This document shows, one piece after another, positions 17,029 to 25,712 of a DNA stretch of 43,185 nucleotides. How positions within the stretch are numbered: the first letter of the stretch is position 1; the number at the start of each line of letters is the position of its first letter. The translations under genes were made by a program, and so were the position numbers. The stretch comes from Candidatus Poribacteria bacterium (GTDB taxonomy: Bacteria; Poribacteria; WGA-4E; WGA-3G), in NCBI GenBank assembly GCA_028824125.1, contig JAPPES010000101.1, positions 1-43,185 on the forward strand, read 5' to 3'. The notes under the pieces were generated by a model. It did no database searches, was not told the DNA's origin, and was given only the letters and a program-made list of their open reading frames with translations.

Positions 17029-17151
17029 TTTACTCCTTTCAGCATTCTACTGTCCATTGAAAAGAATATTGGGAGTAGACGCGCCTTTGACCTTACTGCA
17101 TTGTTATTGTGAAAAGGATTCTAAAATCTTCCGATATTTCTGTCTCTTTTA

Positions 17152-17418
17152 TCACGTTATTCTTATGGTTACTTCCAATTCGTTACTATCCTTTATATTA
17201 TCAGGATTAACTTGTGTCATTATAGTCAGTGCCATATCCAATACTTTTAGGACACGTCGAAGCATAAAAAGAATATCGCCTATTGCAACACCAGTGAGAA
17301 ACAAGACTTCACAATAATCCTCATCCGTAAGTCTATGCATTTGTTTGGCAAGTAATTTCGTGACCCTATCCAATCCATCTTTTTTAATTGGATCAGGCCC
17401 TATTATAATCCGAACCAT
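17152..17418 (-). CDS. small hypothetical protein
   Basis: An 88-residue ORF with an ordinary amino-acid mix, a central hydrophobic segment (EVLFLTGVAIGDILFML, about residues 37-53) and a charged N-terminus. AGGAG is present but 12-13 nt from the ATG, which is longer than usual. It does not overlap another gene and is not part of a repeat. I do not recognise it. Possibly real, possibly chance. Confidence 0.45.
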   Translation of the reverse strand: MVRIIIGPDPIKKDGLDRVTKLLAKQMHRLTDEDYCEVLFLTGVAIGDILFMLRRVLKVLDMALTIMTQVNPDNIKDSNELEVTIRIT

Positions 17419-17512
17419 ATAGATTAAACTCTCCTTATACTTTTATCGTTCGCGCCGTGCTTTCGTTCAGTAGATCGGTATACTATCGATCATACATAAC
17501 AACTCTCTCGGA

Positions 17513-18871
17513 TTACGCAAAGCCGATGTAGCGAGCAATAAAGAACACAGCGAAATAATGGACAAGTGGATTTACCTCTTTATGACGTCCAGTGACTAAC
17601 TTTAGAAACGAAATAGAAATAAAACCGAATGCGATGCCATCAGTAATACTGAAGGACAGCGGCATCAAAAACACAGTCAGCGCAGCGGGGATTGCTTCAG
17701 TAAAATCATCCCAATTGATATTAATTAAGTCTTTTAACATCAGTCCTCCCACAGCTATCAGGGCAGGACCAATAATTGGATGGAGCGGAATAGTTGCTGT
17801 TGTCGGATTCCCACTAATTACTACAGTTTGATCAAATAGAATTGCCCCACCAACAACTTTAATTAGAGGTGAGAAAAATAGAGCAAGTAGCATCAAAAGC
17901 CCAACAACAACTGAAGTGAGGCCGGTGCGTCCTCCCTCAGCAATACCAGAAGCACTTTCAATATAACACGTAACAGTTGAAGTGCCGAGACAAGCACCGC
18001 CAACTGAACCGATCGCATCTGTCAAGAGTGCCTGTCGACCTTTAGAGAGTTTTCCATCCTCAAGCAGGTCTGCCTCATGTCCGGTTGCCGTGAGAGTGCC
18101 GATACTATCAAACATGTCAACAGAAAAGAAAACGAATATGATTGGAATTAACTCTACTCTGTTAAAGATGTCTGGAAAACTTAGTTTAAAAAACGTCGGA
18201 GCTATGGATGGTGGTGCTGAGACGACACCATTGAATTTGACGATGCCAAAGAACAAAGATAGGACAGTTGTGGCGAGAATTCCCATGAGAATGGCGCCCT
18301 TTACTCGGTGAGCCATAAGTGTCAATGTAATAAAAATACCGAAAATTGAGATCAGAACAGGTTTGGAATGAATATCACCGAGTGTAACAAACGTAGCACC
18401 GTGTAAAGTAATGATACCACTCATCTGCAAACCGATGAAAGCGATGAACAATCCTATCCCGACAGCAATAGCATTGTGTAGCGAAGATGGCAAAGCATTC
18501 ATGACGGCTGCACGTAAACCGACAAATGAAAGTATAACGAACAGCATACCTGAAATAAAAACGATGCCTAAAGCTTGTTCCCATTCTAGGTTGAGTCCCT
18601 GACAAACACTAAATACAAAGTAGGCGTTAATACCCATACCGGGTGCAAGTGCAATAGGGTAATTGGTCATGAATGCCATCAGGATAGTCGCACCAGCACT
18701 GGCAAGACAAGTAGCGACCATCACCGCGCCAGGCTCCATACCTGCTATTGAAAGAAGCGCTGGTTGCACAAAAATTATATATGAGAGTGTCGCAAAGGTC
18801 GTAAAACCTGCGACAATCTCTCGCCTAATACTCGTGCCGTTCTCTTTTATACGAAATAATTTTTCTAACAT
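17513..18871 (-). CDS. NCS2-family purine (adenine/guanine/hypoxanthine) permease
   Basis: A 452-residue inner-membrane transporter of the AzgA/GhxP/PbuG type, importing purine bases with protons. Start EIVAGFTTFATLSYIIFVQP, then NYPIALAPGMGINAYF, SVDMFDSIGTLTATGHEA and CLGTSTVTCYIESASGIAEG, all typical. About 12 to 14 hydrophobic segments and normal length. Ribosome site AGGGAGG just before the ATG. It follows apt by 81 bp on the same strand, so import and phosphoribosylation of purines form one salvage unit. Confidence 0.95.
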   Translation of the reverse strand: MLEKLFRIKENGTSIRREIVAGFTTFATLSYIIFVQPALLSIAGMEPGAVMVATCLASAGATILMAFMTNYPIALAPGMGINAYFVFSVCQGLNLEWEQALGIVFISGMLFVILSFVGLRAAVMNALPSSLHNAIAVGIGLFIAFIGLQMSGIITLHGATFVTLGDIHSKPVLISIFGIFITLTLMAHRVKGAILMGILATTVLSLFFGIVKFNGVVSAPPSIAPTFFKLSFPDIFNRVELIPIIFVFFSVDMFDSIGTLTATGHEADLLEDGKLSKGRQALLTDAIGSVGGACLGTSTVTCYIESASGIAEGGRTGLTSVVVGLLMLLALFFSPLIKVVGGAILFDQTVVISGNPTTATIPLHPIIGPALIAVGGLMLKDLININWDDFTEAIPAALTVFLMPLSFSITDGIAFGFISISFLKLVTGRHKEVNPLVHYFAVFFIARYIGFA

Positions 18872-18952
18872 AACCCCTCCCTAATAGTGTCCATCGAATT
18901 GACAATTGCTATATCCGCTGTTCACCTATTTAAAAATATATTCGGGAATCTG

Positions 18953-19468
18953 TCAATATTTAATGAGAGAAAAAATATCCAAGTCTCCCAATTTTTCTCG
19001 TCCGTCGAGTTCTGTGAGTTCAATCAAAAGGGCAATGCCAACTATGTCCCCACCCAATTTATCAACAAGTTCAACTGTTGCACTGAGCGTTCCACCAGTA
19101 GCTAAGAGATCATCACATATCAGTACGCGAGTCCCCTCTGGAAAAGCATCTTGATGAATAGTTAATATATCATTGCCGTATTCAAGATCGTAAGTCACTT
19201 GATATGTGTGATATGGTAGCTTTCCTTTTTTCCGAACAGGAACGAATCCTACCCCCAAGCGATGCGCGACTGCAGAAGCAAAAATAAAACCTCGCGACTC
19301 AATTCCTACAATTACGTCAACAACCTTATGTTTATAATAGTTTGCGAACACCTCAACTGCAGCGTAGAAAACAGCACCATTCCCTAAAAGGGGTGTAATA
19401 TCTTTAAATGAAATACCCGGCTCTGGAAAATCCGGTATATTTCGAATAAATTTAGCAAAATCGCTCAT
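18953..19468 (-). CDS. apt: adenine phosphoribosyltransferase
   Basis: A 171-residue cytoplasmic enzyme that makes AMP from adenine and PRPP. Starts FAKFIRNIPDFPEPGISFKD; IVGIESRGFIFA in the middle; PRPP-binding motif VLICDDLLATGGT at residues 115-127. Length matches the family. A ribosome site (AAGG) precedes the ATG. Upstream of the purine permease on the same strand. Confidence 0.97.
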   Translation of the reverse strand: MSDFAKFIRNIPDFPEPGISFKDITPLLGNGAVFYAAVEVFANYYKHKVVDVIVGIESRGFIFASAVAHRLGVGFVPVRKKGKLPYHTYQVTYDLEYGNDILTIHQDAFPEGTRVLICDDLLATGGTLSATVELVDKLGGDIVGIALLIELTELDGREKLGDLDIFSLIKY

Positions 19469-19536
19469 ACCCTACCTTAACTTTAAGTTTCAATAGTTTT
19501 AGAACTTACGTATTTCCTCTTAAAGTCCCCTGATAA

Positions 19537-19574
19537 GTTGTAGGGCAAAAGCCTGAAGCCACTTACCCTACAAC
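19537..19574. repeat. 9-bp stem hairpin between pckG and apt
   Basis: GTTGTAGGG (19537-19545) and CCCTACAAC (19566-19574) form a perfect stem with a 20-nt loop. There is no T-run on either side, so an intrinsic terminator is not supported; it may be a repeat unit. Confidence 0.45.
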
Positions 19575-19590
19575 ACAAATTACTGCACTG

Positions 19591-21384
19591 TTATTGACTT
19601 TGACGGAGACGGGTTTCTAATGCCTCTAATTCTTCCGACAAAGCCTCGGGCAGCTTATCCTCAAATCGTTCGTAATGTTCGCGAATAGACTGAATTTCGT
19701 TCAGCCATTCCTCAGTATCAACGTGCAGCAATTCTGTCATCTGAGCTTCAGTCACTTCAAGTCCAGAGGTATCAATTGCATCTGGAGCTGGCAAATAACC
19801 GATAGGCGTTTCGACTGCTTCACTCTTTTCACTAATTCGTTCAACAATCCACTTAAGGACACGGCTATTTTCACCAAAACCTGGCCAAAGCCATCCGCCA
19901 TCCGCATCTTTACGGAACCAATTGACGTAAAAAATGCGCGGCAGTTTGTCAGCATCAGTTTTTCCGCCCATTTCTAACCAGTGTGCAAAGTAGTCGCCCA
20001 TGTTATAACCGCAGAATGGGAGCATCGCCATCGGATCACGTCTAAGTTCACCGACAGTACCTGCCGCAGCTGCAGTCCGTTCAGAGGAAGCAATAGACCC
20101 AATAAAGGTACCGTGTTGCCAATTAAATGCTTCAAAGACAAGCGGTACAGTTGTAGCGCGGCGTCCACCAAAGAGAATCGCTGAAATAGGCACACCTTTC
20201 GGATTTTCCCAATTCGGATCGATGATAGGACATTGGGACGCAGGTGTCGTATAGCGGGAATTGGGATGTGCTGCCGTCTTTTCATCGCCGGGATGCCACT
20301 CCTCACCGAGCCAACTTACGGCTGTTTCGGGAGGTTCTTCAGTCATCTCCTCCCACCATACATCTGTATCTGGAGTCAGCGCAGCATTTGTAAAGATAGA
20401 ATTTGATCCGAGCGTGTGCATCGCATTCGGGTTGGTATCCATAGATGTTCCCGGTGCAACACCGAAAAACCCTGCTTCAGGATTGATAGCATAAAGTCGA
20501 CCGTCTTCACCAAACTTCATCCAAGCAATATCATCACCGATAGTTTCTGCTTTCCATCCTGGAATAGTAGGTGTTAGCATGGCGAGGTTCGTTTTTCCAC
20601 AAGCACTGGGGAACGCTGCGGCGATATAGGTTTTTTCGCCTTCAGGACTGGTTAAGCCCAAAATAAGCATGTGTTCTGCCATCCATTCATCGTTTTTCGC
20701 CATAATAGAGGCGATGCGAAGGGCATAGCATTTTTTACCGAGCAACGCATTACCACCATATCCGCTACCGTAAGACCAGATGGAGCGTTCCTCTGGAAAG
20801 TGGACAATATATTTATTATCAGGGTCGCAGGGCCACGAAACATCTTCTTGCCCCGGTTCAAGCGGTGCTCCTACTGAATGTAAACACGGAACAAAATCAC
20901 CATCTTCACCTAAAATCTCCAACACATCTTTGCCCATGCGCGTCATAATACGCATATTGACAACAACATAAGGTGAATCGCTAATCTCTACACCGATATG
21001 TGAAATGGGTGACCCAAGCGGTCCCATACTAAAAGGAACAACGTACATCGTCCGTCCCTTCATACATCCCTTAAAAAGCCCTTTTAGGGTCGTCTTCATC
21101 TCATCCGGGTCATGCCAATTGTTTGTAGGTCCTGCCTCAGCTGGGGTTTTGGCGCAAATATATGTTCTTCCTTCAACGCGGGCAACGTCTGCCGGATTAG
21201 ACCGCGCGAGATAACTGCCCGGACGTTTATCCGGATTCAATCGAACAAATGTTCCATTCTGAACCAATTGTTCACATAATCTATCGTTCTCTTCCTGAGA
21301 ACCATCGCACCAATAAATATCATCGGGTTGGCACAGTTCCGCTGCTTCCTGAACCCAACTGAGCAATTTACTATTGTTTGTCAT
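19591..21384 (-). CDS. pckG: phosphoenolpyruvate carboxykinase (GTP)
   Basis: A 597-residue cytoplasmic enzyme converting oxaloacetate and GTP to phosphoenolpyruvate, the first committed step of gluconeogenesis. The GTP-type kinase loop FPSACGKTN lies at residues 258-266 with the family-specific Cys262. Other signatures are [47 protein letters not shown] and ILFGGRR. Length is normal for the GTP class. GGAGG is 6 nt before the ATG and a good promoter precedes it. Single-gene unit. Confidence 0.98.
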   Translation of the reverse strand: MTNNSKLLSWVQEAAELCQPDDIYWCDGSQEENDRLCEQLVQNGTFVRLNPDKRPGSYLARSNPADVARVEGRTYICAKTPAEAGPTNNWHDPDEMKTTLKGLFKGCMKGRTMYVVPFSMGPLGSPISHIGVEISDSPYVVVNMRIMTRMGKDVLEILGEDGDFVPCLHSVGAPLEPGQEDVSWPCDPDNKYIVHFPEERSIWSYGSGYGGNALLGKKCYALRIASIMAKNDEWMAEHMLILGLTSPEGEKTYIAAAFPSACGKTNLAMLTPTIPGWKAETIGDDIAWMKFGEDGRLYAINPEAGFFGVAPGTSMDTNPNAMHTLGSNSIFTNAALTPDTDVWWEEMTEEPPETAVSWLGEEWHPGDEKTAAHPNSRYTTPASQCPIIDPNWENPKGVPISAILFGGRRATTVPLVFEAFNWQHGTFIGSIASSERTAAAAGTVGELRRDPMAMLPFCGYNMGDYFAHWLEMGGKTDADKLPRIFYVNWFRKDADGGWLWPGFGENSRVLKWIVERISEKSEAVETPIGYLPAPDAIDTSGLEVTEAQMTELLHVDTEEWLNEIQSIREHYERFEDKLPEALSEELEALETRLRQSQ

Positions 21385-21414
21385 CCAAATCCTCCATTTT
21401 TACTTTGTCAAACT

Positions 21415-21443
21415 ATATTATCACAGAATCAGATATGTTGCAA
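21415..21443 (-). promoter_or_regulatory. sigma70-like promoter for pckG
   Basis: Minus strand: TTGCAA (21438-21443), 17-bp spacer, TAATAT (21415-21420), 31 bp before the start codon. Confidence 0.6.
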
Positions 21444-21600
21444 TCATTTTAAGATAATGGCACGGAATTTCGCTCCTATAACCTAAGTTGCAACCTATTT
21501 CGTTGCTCCTCTTGTAGGAGTGAATCAACGCTGAATACGCGTATGGTATTCAGCGGGTTTCTAACCCCAATTTCCTAATACATTTTCTTATGGATTTACC

Positions 21601-21639
21601 GCGTTTGTAGTCGCGCAATTCATTGCGCCTCTTACATTC
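21601..21639 (+). repeat. family C repeat unit
   Basis: Begins GCGTTTGTAGTCGCGCAATT, contains the palindrome GCGCAATTCATTGCGC and ends CTCTTACATTC. Nearly identical to 14948-14986 and 32205-32243. Bases 21444-21600 hold GAATACGCGTATGGTATTC-type palindromes (about 21534-21556) and no gene. Confidence 0.85.
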
Positions 21640-21702
21640 TTTCTATACTCAAGACGTTTGAATACTGATAAGGTTGAAATCCATTTACAATGCGAAAACA
21701 CC

Positions 21703-23535
21703 TCAAAACGCTGCCCCCAATTTCACATGTATCTTACCCCGTAGTGCAGAATCTCCCGCTGCAAGTCCATAATCTAATTGTATAATCCCACCTTTAGATT
21801 CAAGTCTTGCCCCAAATCCATAGCCAACTCTTAGCTTATCAAAAACAGAGGGTCGGTCAATAAAAGTAACCGATCCTAAATCAACAAAGGTAAAAATTTG
21901 TGAATTCTGTCCCGTGAGAAATCTATATTCGAGGTTTGCATGTGCGCGCCGAGGTCCTGAAAACCAATCCTCATCATATCCCCGCAGTGTGGTTGCCCCA
22001 CCCAAATAAAACAGTTCTGTCGGTGGAATGTTGATGCCCCACGCAGCGGCACCGTGCAGTTCAATCGCAATTACTTGATTCTCCCACGTCTGAAAATACT
22101 GTTGAAGGTCAAGCCAAACTTTACGCAGTTTAAAATCACTTCTGGAGAGTTCAACGGCGACACTATCGCGCCTACCTCGCGTTGGATTAAGAAAATAATC
22201 CCGTGAATCACGTGTCAACCGCAAGGTCACACTATACTTCGTGCCGCGTTCCATTGAAACAGGCGTGTTTATAGTCGGAGAAAGCGTATCTGGCAGAGGA
22301 GATGTTATGCCGCCAAAATGTATCCGTTTATAGCCAAGCGTTACCTCACTCTCATAAAATGTACCAAATTTCGTATTTCCGCTAATACTTGCTGCCCGTT
22401 CTTCTGACTCAGAATCATTGATCGGACTCCGTTGTTTGAGTTGACTATACGCTACACCTAACGTAATAGGTTTTCCTAAAATCCACGGTTCTTTGTATCC
22501 GATGTGCAGTGCCTTATGTAGACCAGATTTCCAATAGAAGTTGACATCTCGCCCCGTTCCTAAGAGGTTTGTCTCACGGACTTCTACAACTCCAGTGAGT
22601 TGTGGCACAGAATCTGAACCTTCGACCGGCGGCGCGTAGCCGAGAACCCCGATTAATCGTCCTGTTCGTGCCTCAGTAACTTTCGCGTGAAAGGTGATTA
22701 AATCTTCAGATGGACCCGCTTCCAATAAATTGGGTTGGATATTGTAAAAATACCCTAAATTCCGTAAGCGGTGATAACTTCTATCAATTTTACGTTGGTC
22801 AAAATAATCGTTCACTTTAACTGGAATTTCCCTGAGAACCACATCGGTTTTTGTTTTCTGAAGACCACTTACCTTTATTTCATTTATCTTAACTTTAGCG
22901 CCTTCTCGAATCTGTAAAGCGAAATTGATGCTGCCAGTTGCAGCTAAAAGACCGGTAATAGTCGGTTCTATCTCAACTTTTGGATACCCATGTTCACTGT
23001 ATAAACTTTGAATCCGCTCAATTCCTTGCTCAAATGCGGTGCGTGAGAAAAATTGTCCTTTTCGTAAACCGAGTTCACGCAGAATCTTGGATTGAGAAAA
23101 AAGTCTGTTTCCGATAAGTGAAAAATCCCCAATGCGGAGTCGTTTACCTTCTCGGATTATTACCTTGATAGATACCTGTGGGCTGCTTGCAGAAATAGGT
23201 GAAACGGTTGGCGGGGATATCAGCGCAAACACGAATCCATCTTTGCGATATGCAGAGAGGATACGTTCAAAACCTGCTATGATCTCCTTGTGAGAGTATA
23301 CTTTTTTTGCCTCCCACCCGAACAGAGCGCGCAATCTTCTCTGATTGAAATGTTTATTTCCATCAAAGTTGAGTTGAGCAATGTAGTATAACGGTATTGT
23401 GCTGATGTCCTCTGCTTCGTTTTCAGCAGGTGTCTTTTCTGAAGTGGTATCTTGCCCTATAACGTCAAAAGCAGGCATAGTTGCTAAACAGAAAAGTAAA
23501 GCACAGAGAAATATGTGGAGTCGGTCTGAATGCAT
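21703..23535 (-). CDS. Omp85/BamA-TamA-like outer-membrane protein
   Basis: A 610-residue outer-membrane protein. Signal peptide at about residues 1-28. Three POTRA-like units follow, with recognisable starts at IAQLNFDGNKHFNQRRL, GDFSLIGNRLFSQSKIL and NEIKVSGLQKTKTDVVL. The C-terminal half is a beta-barrel with the conserved late motif LGGATTLRGYDED (Omp85 RGY motif) and ends KIHVKLGAAF. At 610 aa it is shorter than a five-POTRA BamA, and it has no bamD or skp neighbour; it could be a BamA, TamA or a specialised Omp85 assembling barrels. Monocistronic. Confidence 0.88.
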   Translation of the reverse strand: MHSDRLHIFLCALLFCLATMPAFDVIGQDTTSEKTPAENEAEDISTIPLYYIAQLNFDGNKHFNQRRLRALFGWEAKKVYSHKEIIAGFERILSAYRKDGFVFALISPPTVSPISASSPQVSIKVIIREGKRLRIGDFSLIGNRLFSQSKILRELGLRKGQFFSRTAFEQGIERIQSLYSEHGYPKVEIEPTITGLLAATGSINFALQIREGAKVKINEIKVSGLQKTKTDVVLREIPVKVNDYFDQRKIDRSYHRLRNLGYFYNIQPNLLEAGPSEDLITFHAKVTEARTGRLIGVLGYAPPVEGSDSVPQLTGVVEVRETNLLGTGRDVNFYWKSGLHKALHIGYKEPWILGKPITLGVAYSQLKQRSPINDSESEERAASISGNTKFGTFYESEVTLGYKRIHFGGITSPLPDTLSPTINTPVSMERGTKYSVTLRLTRDSRDYFLNPTRGRRDSVAVELSRSDFKLRKVWLDLQQYFQTWENQVIAIELHGAAAWGINIPPTELFYLGGATTLRGYDEDWFSGPRRAHANLEYRFLTGQNSQIFTFVDLGSVTFIDRPSVFDKLRVGYGFGARLESKGGIIQLDYGLAAGDSALRGKIHVKLGAAF

Positions 23536-23569
23536 GTGATGGAAACCTTGCGGGTTAAATGGTAGGAAT

Positions 23570-23599
23570 ATTTTACCATGCGCGATGCAGTAAATGCAA
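23570..23599 (-). promoter_or_regulatory. possible promoter for the Omp85 gene
   Basis: Minus strand: TTGCAT (23594-23599), 18-bp spacer, TAAAAT (23570-23575), 35 bp before the start codon. Confidence 0.4.
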
Positions 23600-23691
23600 A
23601 TGCTTGCTCTGTTTAGGTTTCCAATAACGTTTGTTTGTAGTTTTTCTGATAAACAAGGAGGGTTATCAAGGTTTTCTGTCTTTTATGAGTT

Positions 23692-23929
23692 GACGCAGTC
23701 GCAGAACAACGGGAGGCGGATTTTTCTCATATTCCTCTCGTGCCTTTCGGCAGTATTCCAGATATAGTAAAACCTATAATTAATGAAACACTTCTGTAGC
23801 ACAAACTAACAGTTTGATGCTCAACACCCGCGGTAGGTGCGGTTTCCTAACCGAACCTAACATAATGTCCAATTAATTTTAAAGTCTACTATAATCTGCC
23901 AAAAAGTTGAAGTAATCTTCAATTTGCAT
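23692..23929 (-). pseudogene. relic of a DUF433-type antitoxin gene split by a mobile element
   Basis: 23692-23762 matches the intact DUF433 gene (26361-26430) almost perfectly, and 23892-23929 matches its 5-prime end (start codon and QIEDYF.NFL region). The middle of the gene is missing and a beta element lies in the gap. The missing part is consistent with a deletion between the near-repeats TCTGCCAAA and TCTGACAAA present in the intact gene. It sits downstream of the 52-aa gene and cannot make a normal protein. Confidence 0.85.
23765..23891. mobile_element. MITE-like element, family beta, copy 3, with empty-site paralogue
   Basis: 127-bp element with ends TAGTAAAACC and GTCTACTA inside the DUF433 relic. 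Flanks read CCAGA-TA-element-TA-ATCTGCC, whereas the intact paralogue near 26427-26442 reads CCAGA-TA-ATCTGCC, so the insertion duplicated TA. The cargo combines a family D unit (GTAGCACAAACT) and a family A unit (GTAGGTGCGGTTTCCTAACC). Confidence 0.85.
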
Positions 23930-23939
23930 GGATGCAGGT

Positions 23940-24098
23940 TTATTTTTTCTGGGAAAGGGACGCGTCTGCCTGTTCTGTAGCTTCCCTTGCCTCTCGTTCA
24001 AGCCGCTCGCGGACAACCTTCTCTACTGCCCGTTTGACTTGGCGTTTCGTGAGTTTCCCTCGCTTTGGAGGGTACTTAATGGTCCTTTGTCTCGCCAT
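23940..24098 (-). CDS. small basic hypothetical protein
   Basis: A 52-residue, strongly charged protein starting MARQRTIKYPPKRGKLTKRQ and continuing with an RERLEREAREATEQ helix. The start at 24098 is chosen because AAGGAGGT, the best ribosome site in the region, lies 7 nt upstream; a longer frame from 24164 would overlap the neighbouring gene and lacks a site. Basic N-terminus plus helical tail suggests a DNA- or protein-binding accessory or antitoxin-like factor (inference). Probably cotranscribed with the 206-aa gene 34 bp upstream. Confidence 0.7.
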   Translation of the reverse strand: MARQRTIKYPPKRGKLTKRQVKRAVEKVVRERLEREAREATEQADASLSQKK

Positions 24099-24132
24099 GT
24101 GGATTACCTCCTTAAAATTACATTTCAATAGG

Positions 24133-24753
24133 TTACTTGTCATTGGTCTCCTGCCAGGCCGCAATTACTAAAAGATAATCATTGAAAATCAGATCTTCAA
24201 CATCTAATCGACACTCTTCGGCTGTTTGAGGCAGATCTCGTAAAAAAGTCTGATAACGTTCCCAAATGATGTTCCCACCTGGAATTGTCTGCCGGCCCGA
24301 AGCAGTGCGGAGCCAATTCCGAACCACTCTCACAATCGTTTCAATTTCGTTATGATGCGCCTGAATATCTTGTCCTGCAATATCCGAGATAAACTGTTGA
24401 TACCGATACAACTCTTTATCCAAGACAAGACATTTCTTTCTTTTCTGCTCTACTACCCCAAATTTCTTTGCCCCAAGGAAAACACCGAATTCCAAAGGCA
24501 TATTGAATCTCGGAAACCCCGAATTCTCGTCTAATTCGGTTCTGGAGATGTCATGAATGCCATAACGACAATCCGCAATGATGGTGTAAATCTTATCAAT
24601 GCGGACCTGACTTGCATCTTCCTCTTCAAGGGCACACCGGGCAATAAAACCACAATCATGTACCGTAAATACCATCGCATTAAACAAGGGTTTATACGCC
24701 ACATCAAACGGACAATTGATAAAAACATTATCGGTATAGTGGGCTGATCTCAT
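24133..24753 (-). CDS. uncharacterised TIR/nucleoside-deoxyribosyltransferase-like protein
   Basis: A 206-residue soluble protein. N-terminal VFINCPFDVAYKPLFNAM, then SQVRIDKIYTIIADCRYGIH, DISRTELDENSGFPRFNMPL, EFGVFLGAKKFG and ISDIAGQDIQAH. I recognise the pattern as a widespread uncharacterised bacterial family. The layout of a strand with CPFD, an acidic DISR segment and a later NMPLEFG with conserved Glu resembles nucleoside 2-deoxyribosyltransferase and TIR-like NAD-processing folds (inference, not proven). AGGAG precedes the ATG. A fragment of a paralogue lies at 25713-25886. Neighbours (TA pairs, restriction enzyme) suggest a defence role. Confidence 0.75.
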   Translation of the reverse strand: MRSAHYTDNVFINCPFDVAYKPLFNAMVFTVHDCGFIARCALEEEDASQVRIDKIYTIIADCRYGIHDISRTELDENSGFPRFNMPLEFGVFLGAKKFGVVEQKRKKCLVLDKELYRYQQFISDIAGQDIQAHHNEIETIVRVVRNWLRTASGRQTIPGGNIIWERYQTFLRDLPQTAEECRLDVEDLIFNDYLLVIAAWQETNDK

Positions 24754-24916
24754 GATCTCCTACAATTGTATCGGATTTGGGCAGGTTTTCGCAATGTGAA
24801 ATTGTCCAACCTTTAGAAATTATGCCATGAATCTACTGAAATATCAAGTGTATTTGCAAGTTTTTAGGGCTATTTAGTTCTCCATATTTTCAGTTGTTTG
24901 TGCAATATCTCTCTTC

Positions 24917-24942
24917 TGTAGGAGCGAGCTCCAGCTCGCGAC
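24917..24942. repeat. family F palindrome
   Basis: TGTAGGAGCGAGCTCCAGCTCGCGAC, written as arms GCGAGCT / AGCTCGC around CC. A relative lies at 43134-43158. The rest of 24754-25003 holds nothing recognisable. Confidence 0.75.
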
Positions 24943-25003
24943 TTCTTGATGAAAATGTGAAAAAACCTAAAACTAAATAACCCTGCTATAGTATTTTTAG
25001 GAG

Positions 25004-25032
25004 TTGCTTTTTCTGGCAGTTTCTGATACAAT
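25004..25032 (+). promoter_or_regulatory. sigma70-like promoter for the plus-strand toxin-antitoxin pair
   Basis: TTGCTT (25004-25009), 17-bp spacer, TACAAT (25027-25032), 54 bp before the antitoxin start. Confidence 0.6.
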
Positions 25033-25086
25033 ATCAGGTGTGTAGATATGAAAACTCTGGGTAACTTGATTGTAGGGAGAAAATTC

Positions 25087-25410
25087 ATGGAACAAATAAA
25101 GACTGTAGATATTTATGACAAGGTCTTTGAGGAAACCTATACTGCCCACATCCAAAGAAACGGCGCAAACTGGCTTGGACAGATACCAGACGTGCCAAAA
25201 GTCAAGTGTGAGGCACCTACAGAAGCCGTACTCCTGAAAACCCTCGAAAAAAAACTTCATGAGGCACTCATCGCCGAAGAAGAAGCTTGGGAGAAGCAAT
25301 TTGAGGAAGACGTGAAAGCCGGACGGCTCGATCACCTTACCGAGAAAGCTATTAAAAATTATAGAGAAGGCAAATACCGAAGCGTAGACGAACTACAGAA
25401 GTTATTGTAG
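25087..25410 (+). CDS. putative type II antitoxin
   Basis: A 108-residue protein. The start at 25087 is supported by AGGGAG 7 nt upstream; an ATG 39 bp earlier has no ribosome site. The N-terminal half (YTAHIQRNGANWLGQIPDVP, then KVKCEAPTEAVLLKTLEKKL) has the look of a HicB-like partly-folded domain; the C-terminal half is a charged helix followed by GRLDHLTEKAIKNYREGKYR, like toxin-wrapping tails of antitoxins. It is one base from the RelE/ParE-like gene, in antitoxin-first order. Antitoxin identity rests on that context. Confidence 0.7.
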   Translation: MEQIKTVDIYDKVFEETYTAHIQRNGANWLGQIPDVPKVKCEAPTEAVLLKTLEKKLHEALIAEEEAWEKQFEEDVKAGRLDHLTEKAIKNYREGKYRSVDELQKLL

Positions 25411-25411
25411 T

Positions 25412-25666
25412 ATGGAACATATTCTTGATGACGATTTTTGGGATGCCTACGCAGAACTTCCGCTGAATGTCCAAAGACGCGTCCCTCAGAAATTTCAACT
25501 CCTTCGGCAAAATCCCAAACATCCTTCTCTCCGTTTTAAAAAGGTTAGAGACCTTTGGGCAATCCGTGTGAGTAGAGGCTACAGGGCCTTAGCCCGTGAA
25601 GAAGAAGGTGCTTTCATCTGGTTTTGGGTTGGAACACATGGCGAATACGAGAGACGGATTAGATAA
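25412..25666 (+). CDS. RelE/ParE-superfamily toxin
   Basis: An 84-residue protein. ILDDDFWDAYAELPLNVQRR opens a helical hairpin, followed by LLRQNPKHPSLRFKKV, DLWAIRVSRGYRALAREE and FIWFWVGTHGEYERRI, the strand order and Arg/His pattern of RelE/ParE toxins. RelE members cleave mRNA on the ribosome and ParE members poison gyrase; which applies here is not clear. No ribosome site of its own; translation is likely coupled to the antitoxin. Confidence 0.82.
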   Translation: MEHILDDDFWDAYAELPLNVQRRVPQKFQLLRQNPKHPSLRFKKVRDLWAIRVSRGYRALAREEEGAFIWFWVGTHGEYERRIR

Positions 25667-25712
25667 CATGCATAATCCAAGAATGTCAAACTAAGGTCCC
25701 GCTGCTTTCTGA

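Noticed and set aside
17471..17495. Operator-like dyad GATCGGTATACTATCGATC before the permease stop region
   Set aside because: Imperfect, not upstream of any clear start, and short enough to be chance.
18872..18952. Purine riboswitch in front of the purine permease
   Set aside because: The 81-bp gap between apt and the permease is too short and shows no conserved purine-aptamer loops.
24099..24164. Longer start for the small basic protein at 24164
   Set aside because: It would overlap the 206-aa gene and lacks a ribosome site, whereas 24098 has AAGGAGGT at ideal spacing.
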